A DNA stretch of 19,827 nt from CAVQBP01 sp964448105 (GTDB lineage Bacteria; Bacteroidota; Ignavibacteria; Ignavibacteriales; Ignavibacteriaceae): contig CAYUVK010000095.1 of NCBI GenBank assembly GCA_964448105.1, positions 1-19,827 on the forward strand, written 5' to 3'. Made by a program: the position numbers and the translations under genes. The notes under the pieces are model-generated. The model worked only from the letters and a program-made list of their open reading frames with translations. It was not told the DNA's origin and ran no database searches. Shown piece after piece: positions 8,492 to 16,569 of this stretch; positions within the stretch are counted from its first letter, which is position 1, and each line of letters starts with the position of its first letter.

Positions 8492-10642
8492 ATGACTCGA
8501 ATTTTTAACATAATGATTCTGTGCATCTTCATAATATTCAGCATTAAGCAAAATATAATTGCCGGTACAAATAATAATTCATCGAAAAATAATGTAAATA
8601 ATAATAAGGAGAATCCGTTCTTCACTCCGAGTAAGCTTTCTTTTGAGGCGCCTCCATTTGATAAGATAAAAGATAATGATTACAAACCGGCTATTGAAGA
8701 AGGAATGAAGCAGCAGCTTGAAGAAATTAAAAAAATTACCGATAATCCTGCTCCGCCTACATTTGAAAATACACTTGTTGCCCTGGAAAAAAGCGGTCAG
8801 TTACTTACAAGGGTATCACTGGTATTTAATGCCGTAACTAGTGCTAATACAGATTCGCTGCTTCAAAAAGTGCAGGAGGAAGAAGCTCCAAAACTTGCAG
8901 CTCATAATGACGCTATCTTTTTAAATGAAAAGTTGTTTAAAAGGGTTAAATCAATTTATGCTAAACGAAACCAGTTAAAACTTAATCATGAATCACAAAA
9001 GTTAATTTCATACTATTATAAAAAGTTTATCCATGAAGGTGCAAATTTATCTGCCGGAGATAAAACAAAATTAAAAAAACTGAATGAAGAAGAGGCAACA
9101 CTTATTGCAAAATTTGTGAATAGACTCTTAGCTGGTACAAAAGCGGGAGCATTAGTTGTGAGCGATAAGTCGGAATTAGCCGGTCTTTCTCCATCTGAAC
9201 TCGACGCAGCATCTCAGGCAGCGTTATCAAGAAACCTTTCCGAAAAATGGTTAATACCTCTTCAGAATACTACCCAGCAGCCCGACCTTCAGATTCTTGA
9301 GAATAGGGAAGTGAGGAAACAGCTTTTCGAAAATTCATGGAACCGGAATGAACACAACGACGCAAATGATACACGTGCAATAATAGAACGTATTGCCAAA
9401 ATTCGGGCAGATAAAGCAAAGCTGCTGGGTTATAAAAACTATGCAGCATGGCGACTCGAGAATCAAATGGTGAAAACTCCTGAAAACGTGGAAAAATTTC
9501 TTTCCGGTTTAGTTCCGGCTACGGTTGCTAATGAACAAAAAGAAGCTTCAGATATTCAAGCCACAATTAATAATTCAGATAAAAATTTTAAATTGCAGCC
9601 GTGGGATTGGAAATATTATGCTGAGAAATTGAGGAAAACCCGTTTCAATTTAGATGATTCCCTTGTTAAACAATACTTTGTTCTTGAGAATGTTCTTGAA
9701 AAAGGAATTTTCTATGAAGCCCATGAACTTTATGGTTTAACTTTCAAGGAACTTCATAATATACCTGTTTACCAAAAAGATGTCCGTGTTTTTGAAGTTT
9801 TTGATAAAGACAGTTCATCACTTGCACTTTTTTATATAGATTATTTCAAACGAGATAATAAATCGGGAGGCGCATGGATGGATAATTTTGTGCAGCAATC
9901 AAAACTCCTTGGAACAAAACCGGTAGTTTATAATGTTGAAAACTTTATTAAGCCAGCACCAGGCAAACCCGCTTTATTGAGTTATGATGATGTTACAACA
10001 ATGTTCCATGAATTCGGTCATGCGCTACATGGAATGTTTGCAGATGAAGAATATCCCAGCCTTTCAGGTACTAATGTTCCGCGTGATTTTGTGGAATTTC
10101 CATCTCAATTTAATGAGCATTGGGCACTTTATCCCAAGGTTCTGGATCATTATGCTTTTAATTATAGGACAGGAAAACCTATACCAAAAGAATTGGTTGA
10201 AAAGATTAAGAAATCAAACATATTCAACCAGGGATATGATTTTACTGAACTTCTGGAGGCGGCAGATCTAGATATGGCCTGGCACACTTTACCATCTAGT
10301 GCACCGGAACTGAATTCAGGCAAATTTGAAACTGCAAGTCTGAAGAAAGATAGTCTATATATTCCGCAGGTACCACCCCGTTATCGTTCGAGCTATTTCA
10401 TGCATATCTGGGGTAACGGATATGCTGCCGGTTACTATGCTTATTTATGGTCTGAAATGCTCGATGATGATGCATTTGATTGGTTTATGAATCATGGCGG
10501 CCTTACCCGTAAGAATGGAGATCGTTTCAGAAATATAATTCTTTCCCGTGGAGCCACTGAAGATTATAACAAGATATTTTATGATTTTACAGGACATAAT
10601 CCTCAGATAGAACCGATGCTTAAGAATCGTGGGCTTGAATAA
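8492..10642 (+). CDS. Exported M3-family peptidyl-dipeptidase (Dcp-like)
   Basis: A 716-residue zinc metallopeptidase of family M3, most like peptidyl-dipeptidase Dcp, which removes dipeptides from the C-termini of short peptides. The zinc site is complete: HEFGH at about 506-510 supplies two His and the catalytic Glu, and the third ligand is the Glu of FVEFPSQ (E535). Downstream YRSSYFMHIWGNGYAAGYY matches the substrate-binding tyrosine/glycine loop of the family. The N-terminus is a hydrophobic signal peptide (about residues 1-24) followed by an Asn-rich linker, so the enzyme probably acts in the periplasm or at the envelope; no lipobox Cys is present. AAAGGA upstream of the ATG is a modest ribosome site. 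It could equally be named an oligopeptidase A-like enzyme. Confidence 0.92.
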   Translation: MTRIFNIMILCIFIIFSIKQNIIAGTNNNSSKNNVNNNKENPFFTPSKLSFEAPPFDKIKDNDYKPAIEEGMKQQLEEIKKITDNPAPPTFENTLVALEKSGQLLTRVSLVFNAVTSANTDSLLQKVQEEEAPKLAAHNDAIFLNEKLFKRVKSIYAKRNQLKLNHESQKLISYYYKKFIHEGANLSAGDKTKLKKLNEEEATLIAKFVNRLLAGTKAGALVVSDKSELAGLSPSELDAASQAALSRNLSEKWLIPLQNTTQQPDLQILENREVRKQLFENSWNRNEHNDANDTRAIIERIAKIRADKAKLLGYKNYAAWRLENQMVKTPENVEKFLSGLVPATVANEQKEASDIQATINNSDKNFKLQPWDWKYYAEKLRKTRFNLDDSLVKQYFVLENVLEKGIFYEAHELYGLTFKELHNIPVYQKDVRVFEVFDKDSSSLALFYIDYFKRDNKSGGAWMDNFVQQSKLLGTKPVVYNVENFIKPAPGKPALLSYDDVTTMFHEFGHALHGMFADEEYPSLSGTNVPRDFVEFPSQFNEHWALYPKVLDHYAFNYRTGKPIPKELVEKIKKSNIFNQGYDFTELLEAADLDMAWHTLPSSAPELNSGKFETASLKKDSLYIPQVPPRYRSSYFMHIWGNGYAAGYYAYLWSEMLDDDAFDWFMNHGGLTRKNGDRFRNIILSRGATEDYNKIFYDFTGHNPQIEPMLKNRGLE

Positions 10643-10654
10643 TAAAATCATGGT

Positions 10655-10683
10655 AATGCTGATAGAGCATATTGGCATTTTTT
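10655..10683 (+). terminator. Weak candidate terminator after the M3 peptidase gene
   Basis: ATGCT (10656-10660) and AGCAT (10666-10670) can form a five-base-pair stem over a five-base loop, and six T follow at 10678-10683. An alternative pairing joins AATGC (10655) with GCATT (10675). The stem is short, so this is tentative. Confidence 0.3.
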
Positions 10684-10718
10684 ATCTTACTTATAATGTA
10701 TTTTTATACTGACATATT

Positions 10719-10738
10719 ATTCAAAATGCTGTTTGAAT
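10719..10738. repeat. Perfect 7-bp inverted repeat
   Basis: ATTCAAA (10719-10725) and TTTGAAT (10732-10738) are perfect complements around the six-base loop ATGCTG. It lies about 105 bases upstream of the sensor-regulator start. It has no T-run, so it may be an operator or an incidental palindrome in AT-rich DNA. Confidence 0.3.
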
Positions 10739-10841
10739 AAATTCAATTTAGCTTTAATAATTTCAGGCTATCTTGAATTTTCATCGAACTATATTTAGTT
10801 TTAATAAATAATAATTTGCTACAAAGTAGCTTTTGACTAAT

Positions 10842-13800
10842 ATGTCATTACTTTTCATCTCGAATAGGGCACCGCAAAAGCATTTATTAAAAACATTTAA
10901 ACCTCTTTATCATTTTACCTTTCTTACAATAATTTTTACAATTGCTACAGCAAACATTTTCAGCCAGAGTTCTAATTTAGTATTTGAACAAATCTTTCTT
11001 GAGCAGGGGCTTTCACAAAGCATAGTGAAATGTATTTTGCAGGATAAAGAAGGATTTATGTATTTCGGAACGGAAGACGGATTAAACCGGTTTGATGGTT
11101 ATACTTTTACAGTGATGAGAAATAATCCGGATAATCAGAACAGCTTAAGCTATAACGATATAAATGCAATGAGTATGGAGTTGGATGGTGATATCTGGAT
11201 AGGAACTTTCAATTCAGGTCTGAACAAGTTCAATCCTTATACAAAAAAAATAACCAGGTTTTCTTATGATCATAATAATCCTAATACGATAAGTCATAAT
11301 AATATAAACTCAATATGTGCAGATAGCTCAGGGATAATTTGGCTAGGGACTGATAATGGGTTAAATAAATTAACTCCCCAAAACTCTAAAAAAGATGAAT
11401 ATATAATTGAAAGAATTTTTTATCAGCCGGATAATATTAATTCTTTAACCAGTAATATTATTTATTCTTTAATGCTTGATCATTCTTCAAATTTATGGAT
11501 AGGTACGAATGATGGTATAAATTTTTTAGATAAGGAGAAAATTGATTCAAAACAATATGTTTTTAAACATTTTAAATTTGATATTAACAACACCAACTCA
11601 CTCAGTAATAATACCGTAAGAGCCTTTTACCAGGATAGTAAAGGAAACATCTGGATAGGAACCGACAGGGGATTAAATAAAGTAATAAAAAATGATCAAA
11701 ATGAAATATTGGGTTTTAAAAAATATCTAAATGATAATCATAATGATAATAGCATAAGCCACAATCAAATTTATGCAATATGTGAAGATAATTCCGGGAA
11801 ATTATGGATCGGTACAAACGGGGGCGGACTAAATTTATTTGTTCCCGATATAAATTCTTTTACAAGATATTTGCATGATCCTTTAGACCTACGCTCTTTA
11901 GCTTATAATGAAATCAGGGCAATATTTAAAGATGAATCTGGTACAATGTGGATTGGAACTTACGGGAGCGGGATCGATAAAGTATCAAGGGGAGCAGGAG
12001 AATTTATACTTTATAAATATAGACCAAACGATCCCAACAGCCTAAGTCATCCTATAGTTTGGGCAATCTATGAAGATAAAAATGACATTTTATGGATAGG
12101 TACTCATGGAGGTGGATTAAATAAATTAGACCGGAAAAGAAATAAATATTTTTATTACCGTCACAATCCTAATAATAAAAATAGTCTAAGTAGTGATATA
12201 GTCAGAGTTATTTATGAAGACAGTGAAGGATATTTCTGGCTTGGAACACATGGCGGGGGTATCAACAAATTTAATCCTCGAACTAATACTTTTACCGTTT
12301 ATCAGCATAACCCTGATAATCCCGGTAGTCTTGCCCTTAATGAAATTAGAAGCATCTATGAAGATAGAGCGGGAATTTTATGGGTAGGTACGTATGGGGA
12401 AGGATTGGATAAGTTTAATAGAGAAACTGAAACGTTCACTCACTACAAAAATGATCCGAATAATAATAAGAGTCTCAGCAACAATTTTGTTAGAGTAATT
12501 TATGAGGATGAATCAGGGAATCTTTGGATTGGGACAGAGGGTGGAGGCTTGAATAAATTAAATAAAGATTCTAATACATTTGAAAACTTTAAATCTGACC
12601 CTGAAAATGCGTCAGGCTTAAATAGTGATTATATTTTTACCATCCATGAAAGTCAAGCCGGAATTTTATGGCTTGGAACCTGGGGAGGGGGTCTTAACAA
12701 ATTTGATATAAAATCTAAGAAGGCTGAACACTTTACTACAAATGAAGGACTTCCCAGTAATTCAATTTACGGTATCCTGGAAGATCAAAATGGAAATCTC
12801 TGGTTAAGCACAAATAATGGAATCTCAAGATTCAATCCCAAAACAAAATCATTTAATAATTATAATGTAAAAGATGGTCTACAGGATAATGAATTTAACG
12901 GCGGTTCATATTTTAAGAGTAAGGACGGCGAGATGTTTTTTGGAGGAATAAAAGGATTTAATTCATTCTATCCTCAAAATATTAAAGACAACGCATTTAT
13001 TCCTCCGAATGTAATCACTTCATTTCAAAAATTTAATAAAGAAATTGAATTCAAGAAACCAGTATACTCTATTAAACAAATCGATCTTTCATATAAGGAT
13101 TATGTATTCTCGTTTGAATTTGCTTCACTCGATTTCTCTGCTCCTGAGAAAAATAAATATGCATACAAAATGGAAGGATTAGATAAGGACTGGATTTTCA
13201 CAAATTCCTCAAGAAGATTTGCAACTTACACTACATTACCTCCCGGCGAATATGTTTTTAGAGTTAAAGGTTCAAATAGTGACGGAGTATGGAATGAAGC
13301 AGGTACTTTTATAAATGTTGCAATTCATCCTCCTTTCTGGATGACCTTGTGGTTCAGGGGATTAATATTAGGATTAATTGTACTCTCTGTTTATTCGGTA
13401 TATAAGAAGAGAGTTAAAAATATTGAAGGCAAAAGAAAAGCTTTAACAGAACGTCTTGAAGAAAAGACAAGGCTAACAAATGATCTTCAAAATGCATTGT
13501 CGGAAGTTGAATTACTTAAAAATAGACTGGAGGCGGAAAATGTTTACCTGCAGGATGAAATAAAACTGCAGCATAATTTTGGTAATATCATCACGCAAAG
13601 TGAAGAGGTAAAAAAAGTATTACATAAAGTAGAACAGGTCGCTTCAACAGATGCGACTGTCTTGATTTTAGGCGAATCAGGAACAGGAAAAGAGCTTCTT
13701 GCCAGAGCCGTTCACAATATTAGCAATAGAAGCGAAAGACCTCTTGTTAAGGTCAATTGTTCCGCTTTACCGGCAAGTCTAATAGAAAGTGAATTATTCG

Positions 13801-14510
13801 GTCACGAGAAAGGAGCATTTACAGGTGCGGTTTCAAGAAAGATCGGGAGATTTGAATTGGCAGACGGCGGAACAATCTTCCTCGATGAAATCGGAGATTT
13901 ACCTTTAGAGCTTCAACCTAAAATATTAAGAGTTTTACAGGAAGGGGAGTTTGAGAGAATTGGTAATCCTAAAACAATAAAAGTTGATGTTAGAATAATA
14001 GCCGCAACTAACCGGGATTTAAACCGGGAAATTAAAAATGGAAATTTTCGTGAAGATCTTTATTACAGGTTGAACGTATTTCCTATTTATATACCTCCAC
14101 TACGTGACAGGAAAGAAGATATACCAATTTTAGTTAATTATTTTATAAATAAGTTCAGCAGGAAAGTAGGGAAGAAAATAGAAATTGTATCACAGAGTAT
14201 GATTGAGCAGATGATAGAATACAGCTGGCCCGGGAATGTACGGGAACTGGAAAATGTAATTGAGAGGGCAGTTATAACTAATGAAGGCAGCAAGCTGATA
14301 TTAAATGAAATGTTGCCAAAAACAATTTCTAATATTGATGAAGAAGGCGGTTATAGTACTCTTGAAGATATCGAGAAACAGCATATCATTAAAGTTCTTG
14401 AAAAAACCAACTGGCAGGTAAGTGGAGAAAAAGGAGCCGCAAAAATCCTGGGAATTAAGAGAACTACTCTTGAAGCACGAATGAAAAAACTAAATATCCA
14501 AAAGAAATAA
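10842..14510 (+). CDS. Membrane sensor: two beta-propellers, Y_Y_Y, sigma-54 AAA+ activator and Fis-type HTH
   Basis: About 1222 residues (the frame also allows a TTG three codons upstream). Order: signal peptide (about 14-42, ending IFSQ); 14 Reg_prop blades with the L/IWIGT.GGGLNKF pattern, i.e. two seven-bladed propellers; a Y_Y_Y immunoglobulin-like domain to about 820; one membrane helix at about 835-855; a coiled coil to about 905; a sigma-54 AAA+ ATPase with Walker A GESGTGKE (944-951), GAFTGA (991-996) and Walker B IFLDE; then a C-terminal Fis/HTH_8 domain (GAAKILGIKRTTLEARMKKL). The periplasmic half is the kind found in Bacteroidota hybrid two-component sensors, but there is no kinase or receiver here. 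GAFTGA shows that it should remodel sigma-54 polymerase. I infer that an envelope ligand directly controls DNA-bound activation of the genes downstream. The ligand is unknown. Confidence 0.92.
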   Translation: MSLLFISNRAPQKHLLKTFKPLYHFTFLTIIFTIATANIFSQSSNLVFEQIFLEQGLSQSIVKCILQDKEGFMYFGTEDGLNRFDGYTFTVMRNNPDNQNSLSYNDINAMSMELDGDIWIGTFNSGLNKFNPYTKKITRFSYDHNNPNTISHNNINSICADSSGIIWLGTDNGLNKLTPQNSKKDEYIIERIFYQPDNINSLTSNIIYSLMLDHSSNLWIGTNDGINFLDKEKIDSKQYVFKHFKFDINNTNSLSNNTVRAFYQDSKGNIWIGTDRGLNKVIKNDQNEILGFKKYLNDNHNDNSISHNQIYAICEDNSGKLWIGTNGGGLNLFVPDINSFTRYLHDPLDLRSLAYNEIRAIFKDESGTMWIGTYGSGIDKVSRGAGEFILYKYRPNDPNSLSHPIVWAIYEDKNDILWIGTHGGGLNKLDRKRNKYFYYRHNPNNKNSLSSDIVRVIYEDSEGYFWLGTHGGGINKFNPRTNTFTVYQHNPDNPGSLALNEIRSIYEDRAGILWVGTYGEGLDKFNRETETFTHYKNDPNNNKSLSNNFVRVIYEDESGNLWIGTEGGGLNKLNKDSNTFENFKSDPENASGLNSDYIFTIHESQAGILWLGTWGGGLNKFDIKSKKAEHFTTNEGLPSNSIYGILEDQNGNLWLSTNNGISRFNPKTKSFNNYNVKDGLQDNEFNGGSYFKSKDGEMFFGGIKGFNSFYPQNIKDNAFIPPNVITSFQKFNKEIEFKKPVYSIKQIDLSYKDYVFSFEFASLDFSAPEKNKYAYKMEGLDKDWIFTNSSRRFATYTTLPPGEYVFRVKGSNSDGVWNEAGTFINVAIHPPFWMTLWFRGLILGLIVLSVYSVYKKRVKNIEGKRKALTERLEEKTRLTNDLQNALSEVELLKNRLEAENVYLQDEIKLQHNFGNIITQSEEVKKVLHKVEQVASTDATVLILGESGTGKELLARAVHNISNRSERPLVKVNCSALPASLIESELFGHEKGAFTGAVSRKIGRFELADGGTIFLDEIGDLPLELQPKILRVLQEGEFERIGNPKTIKVDVRIIAATNRDLNREIKNGNFREDLYYRLNVFPIYIPPLRDRKEDIPILVNYFINKFSRKVGKKIEIVSQSMIEQMIEYSWPGNVRELENVIERAVITNEGSKLILNEMLPKTISNIDEEGGYSTLEDIEKQHIIKVLEKTNWQVSGEKGAAKILGIKRTTLEARMKKLNIQKK

Positions 14511-14511
14511 C

Positions 14512-14545
14512 TGTCAATATTTTGGCTTTTGACAATATATTGACA
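14512..14545. promoter_or_regulatory. Candidate enhancer (activator binding) site: TTGACA/TGTCAA repeat cluster
   Basis: TGTCAATAT (14512-14520) and ATATTGACA (14537-14545) are perfect nine-base inverted arms. A third copy, TTGACA at 14529-14534, lies exactly 11 bases before the TTGACA at 14540, so those two would face the same side of the helix. Clustered half-sites 100-150 bases upstream of a -24/-12 promoter are what a Fis-type sigma-54 activator binds. It begins one base after the regulator's stop codon. A hairpin at the end of the regulator mRNA is an alternative, but no T-run follows. Confidence 0.5.
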
Positions 14546-14639
14546 TCACTCCATAAGTAAATTCCAATCGATTTTTATTCCCAAAATATATCTGAACCGT
14601 TCGTAAGATTTTAAAGCCGTTCATACTTTCCAACAGTAA

Positions 14640-14656
14640 TTGGCAAACCAATTGTA
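14640..14656 (+). promoter_or_regulatory. Candidate sigma-54 (-24/-12) promoter
   Basis: TTGGCA (14640-14645) matches the -24 element of the sigma-54 consensus, and TTGT (14652-14655) sits where TTGC is expected. The GG at 14642-14643 and the GT at 14654-14655 are 12 bases apart, the invariant spacing. The one mismatch is T for C at -12. Transcription would start near 14667, 27 bases before the ATG at 14694. Confidence 0.5.
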
Positions 14657-14693
14657 TTGTTAAATAAAAAAATCAATATCAAAGAAAAAGAAA

Positions 14694-15035
14694 ATGACCG
14701 ACTTAAACAATAATATCAATAAAGACAAAAAATTGAAAAGTAAAATTTTCAACTATAACATTCCAACATTAATTGAAGTTCGGGCTGAATGGAGCGGGGG
14801 ATCTCATTTGATGGATTTAATAGTAAATAAGATCGAACAGGAATATCACCAAGAGATTAATATAGTAAGAATTGATTTTGAAGCTCATAAAGAATTATTG
14901 AATCATCTGGGCATAGATGGAGCACCGGCTTTTTTATTTATAGACAAAGGCGAGATAATTGAAGTAATAAAAGAAACACTTTCAAAAAGAAACCTGGAAA
15001 AAATAATCCGTAAGCTGTATCAGAAGCAATCTTAA
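14694..15035 (+). CDS. Cysteine-free thioredoxin-like protein
   Basis: A 113-residue cytoplasmic protein with a thioredoxin fold pattern: a beta strand (TLIEVRAEW), the active-site helix start, an IVRIDFE strand, and the cis-proline loop GIDGAPAFLFIDKGE (Pro 78). At the place of WCGPC it has WSGGS (33-37), so both redox cysteines are Ser, and the protein contains no cysteine at all. It cannot be a thiol oxidoreductase; a binding, chaperone or regulatory role is inferred. It is the first gene behind the candidate sigma-54 promoter and directly follows the sensor-regulator gene. The ribosome site is weak and purine-rich (aaagaaaaagaaa). The family assignment rests on motif order, not a search. 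Confidence 0.75.
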   Translation: MTDLNNNINKDKKLKSKIFNYNIPTLIEVRAEWSGGSHLMDLIVNKIEQEYHQEINIVRIDFEAHKELLNHLGIDGAPAFLFIDKGEIIEVIKETLSKRNLEKIIRKLYQKQS

Positions 15036-15093
15036 AATAGAAATAAAAGAATCCTGTAATTAATGAGTTAATAAATAAAATAATTAAAAACTT

Positions 15094-15100
15094 GAGGAGG
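15094..15100 (+). promoter_or_regulatory. Strong Shine-Dalgarno site
   Basis: GAGGAGG, eight bases before the ATG at 15109. Sites this strong recur upstream of 15643 (AGGAGG) and 16570 (GAGGAGG) but are absent from the housekeeping genes in the left half of the window. Confidence 0.8.
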
Positions 15101-15108
15101 TAAATAAA

Positions 15109-15600
15109 ATGAAACATGTAAATCAAACCCGGTTTAGTTTGGTTCTGGCTTCATTAATAATTCTTTCATCTTTATTATTTGCTGCCGAACCTGATAAAAA
15201 ATTTCTTGAAAAAATGGTCCCTGAAAAACCTGCACTTAATAGTGTCAATCTGTTTAATGATTTCTCTGTATTTTCAGATTTCAAATTATCAGTTATTGAA
15301 GATAATCTAATTGTCGGTATTAAATCGGATAATGCAGGTCTTCAAACTAGCTGTGCATATTTCCTCGGTGAAATGCAATCAGGTAAGGCAATGATTCCTT
15401 TACTTAGGCTTGCAAGGATGGGTGCAACAGAAGAGGCACGAATAGTTGCCGGTTTATCTTTATATAAGATCCATTCAAAGATAGGAATGTGCCAACTAAA
15501 AGGATTGTCAAAGAGTGATAAGAGTGAGCTGGTTCGAAAAGTATTCGATAGAATTTATAAGAAGTACATATGTGATAACTGCACATTTGAAGAGTTATAG
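15109..15600 (+). CDS. Exported HEAT-like protein, first of a related pair
   Basis: A 163-residue protein with a clear signal peptide (residues 1 to about 26, ending LLFAA). The mature part from about residue 65 is a run of amphipathic helices of HEAT/Armadillo type (for example GLQTSCAYFLGEMQSGKAM and EEARIVAGLSLYKI). It aligns without gaps over about 90 residues with the product of the next gene (shared NL, NxGxxxS, YxxG, LKxLSKxD), so the two arose by duplication. A CDNC motif lies near the C-terminus (155-158). It probably acts in the periplasm as a protein-binding scaffold. No known family name can be given. Confidence 0.75.
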   Translation: MKHVNQTRFSLVLASLIILSSLLFAAEPDKKFLEKMVPEKPALNSVNLFNDFSVFSDFKLSVIEDNLIVGIKSDNAGLQTSCAYFLGEMQSGKAMIPLLRLARMGATEEARIVAGLSLYKIHSKIGMCQLKGLSKSDKSELVRKVFDRIYKKYICDNCTFEEL

Positions 15601-15642
15601 AATCAAAAAATTGTTGATGGGGTTAATTCAAAGGAGGAAAAA

Positions 15643-16107
15643 ATGTCAAACATAAATATTGAAGCACTGCATAATGAATGGAAAAGAAAATTTTCATTTC
15701 TAACAATCTTTTTTTTCTGTCTGTTACTTTCTAATGAGGCTATTTCACAAAATATGTCTTTATCTGAATTAACCCCTAATAAATATGCGTATCAGAATTT
15801 GGAATTAGCTTTAAAATGTAATAACTGCGGAATAAAAAGATCTGCTATTTACTTGATAGGTAAATATAAAATTGCAGAAGGCGAATATATGATTGAAGGA
15901 ATGCTCCGAACCGAAGAAGATCCCTGTACAAAAATATTGGCTGCTTTGGTTCTCATGGAATTAAATCAGGCAAAAGGATTCTCAGCTTTAAAGAGATTAT
16001 CAAAAAATGATTTAAATGAAGAAACAAGAAGATCAGCCTTGCAAACATTCTATCAGCATATTATAAATGATGTAGAAATAAATAAAGAGAAACAAAAACC
16101 CGATTGA
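15643..16107 (+). CDS. Exported HEAT-like protein, second of a related pair
   Basis: A 154-residue protein following the previous gene by 42 bases, with AGGAGG before the ATG. Residues 1-36 form an unusually long signal peptide ending AISQ, with the hydrophobic core at about 18-30. The mature part is helical and homologous to the upstream protein over its HEAT-like region. A CNNC motif (59-62) stands where the first protein has SDNA, while the first protein carries its CDNC at the C-terminal end, so the cysteine pairs have moved between paralogs. The tail is Lys/Asp/Glu-rich. It is likely coexpressed with its paralog and periplasmic; function unknown. Confidence 0.75.
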   Translation: MSNINIEALHNEWKRKFSFLTIFFFCLLLSNEAISQNMSLSELTPNKYAYQNLELALKCNNCGIKRSAIYLIGKYKIAEGEYMIEGMLRTEEDPCTKILAALVLMELNQAKGFSALKRLSKNDLNEETRRSALQTFYQHIINDVEINKEKQKPD

Positions 16108-16165
16108 TTAATTCATGGAGCTGTAATTTAATTATTTAAAGTCCTATAAAACCAGCAAAAATAAT

Positions 16166-16438
16166 ATGGATGTAACAATTATCTTTATAGCTATTGCAGC
16201 AATAGCAGTTATATTTTATTTAATAAGCAGTATTATGATTTATGATGATTTGAAAAAACGAAATATAAAAGTCAGTTTTATATTTCTTCGCTTTTTGATC
16301 CCCTTTTATGCAAATGAATATAAAAAAATAACATTAGCTGAAACCGGAAAGATAGGTTTTTTGTTTTATTACTGGATTATTTCAATTAATACTGCTTTAT
16401 TATTTGTTATTGCAGCAATTGTTTTTAAATACACTTAG
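16166..16438 (+). CDS. Small membrane protein with two or three hydrophobic segments
   Basis: A 90-residue hypothetical protein. Hydrophobic stretches span about residues 4-25 and 66-87, with a shorter one near 36-48. The loop contains DDLKKRNIK and ANEYKKITLAETGK, and the charge pattern puts these loops on the cytoplasmic side. It follows the HEAT-like pair by 58 bases on the same strand, with no strong ribosome site. I do not recognise a named family. It might anchor or signal for the neighbouring exported proteins; this is only context. Confidence 0.6.
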   Translation: MDVTIIFIAIAAIAVIFYLISSIMIYDDLKKRNIKVSFIFLRFLIPFYANEYKKITLAETGKIGFLFYYWIISINTALLFVIAAIVFKYT

Positions 16439-16569
16439 AATAAAACCGGTATGGTTTAATACCTCTATGAAAATCAATTCTATAAAATTTATTAAATCCC
16501 TTGAAAGACGATGTATTTTAGTATTAACTTTAGTAACAGACAAGATCTAAAAAACAGAGGAGGTGTATA

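Noticed and set aside
9984..10271. A 95-codon frame inside the M3 peptidase gene
   Set aside because: It is an out-of-frame shadow over the zinc-site region of a well-supported gene.
10672..10687. TTGGCA as a sigma-54 -24 element upstream of the regulator gene
   Set aside because: The position 12 bases downstream reads CT in ATCT, with no TTGC-like -12 element, so the promoter match fails.
14512..14545. The inverted repeat as a rho-independent terminator for the regulator gene
   Set aside because: The stem is AT-rich, the loop is 16 bases and no T-run follows; the phased third half-site fits a binding site better.
16467..16550. A 27-codon ORF in the gap before the 78-residue membrane protein
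   Set aside because: No ribosome site and no recognisable features; a frame of this length is expected by chance in AT-rich DNA.
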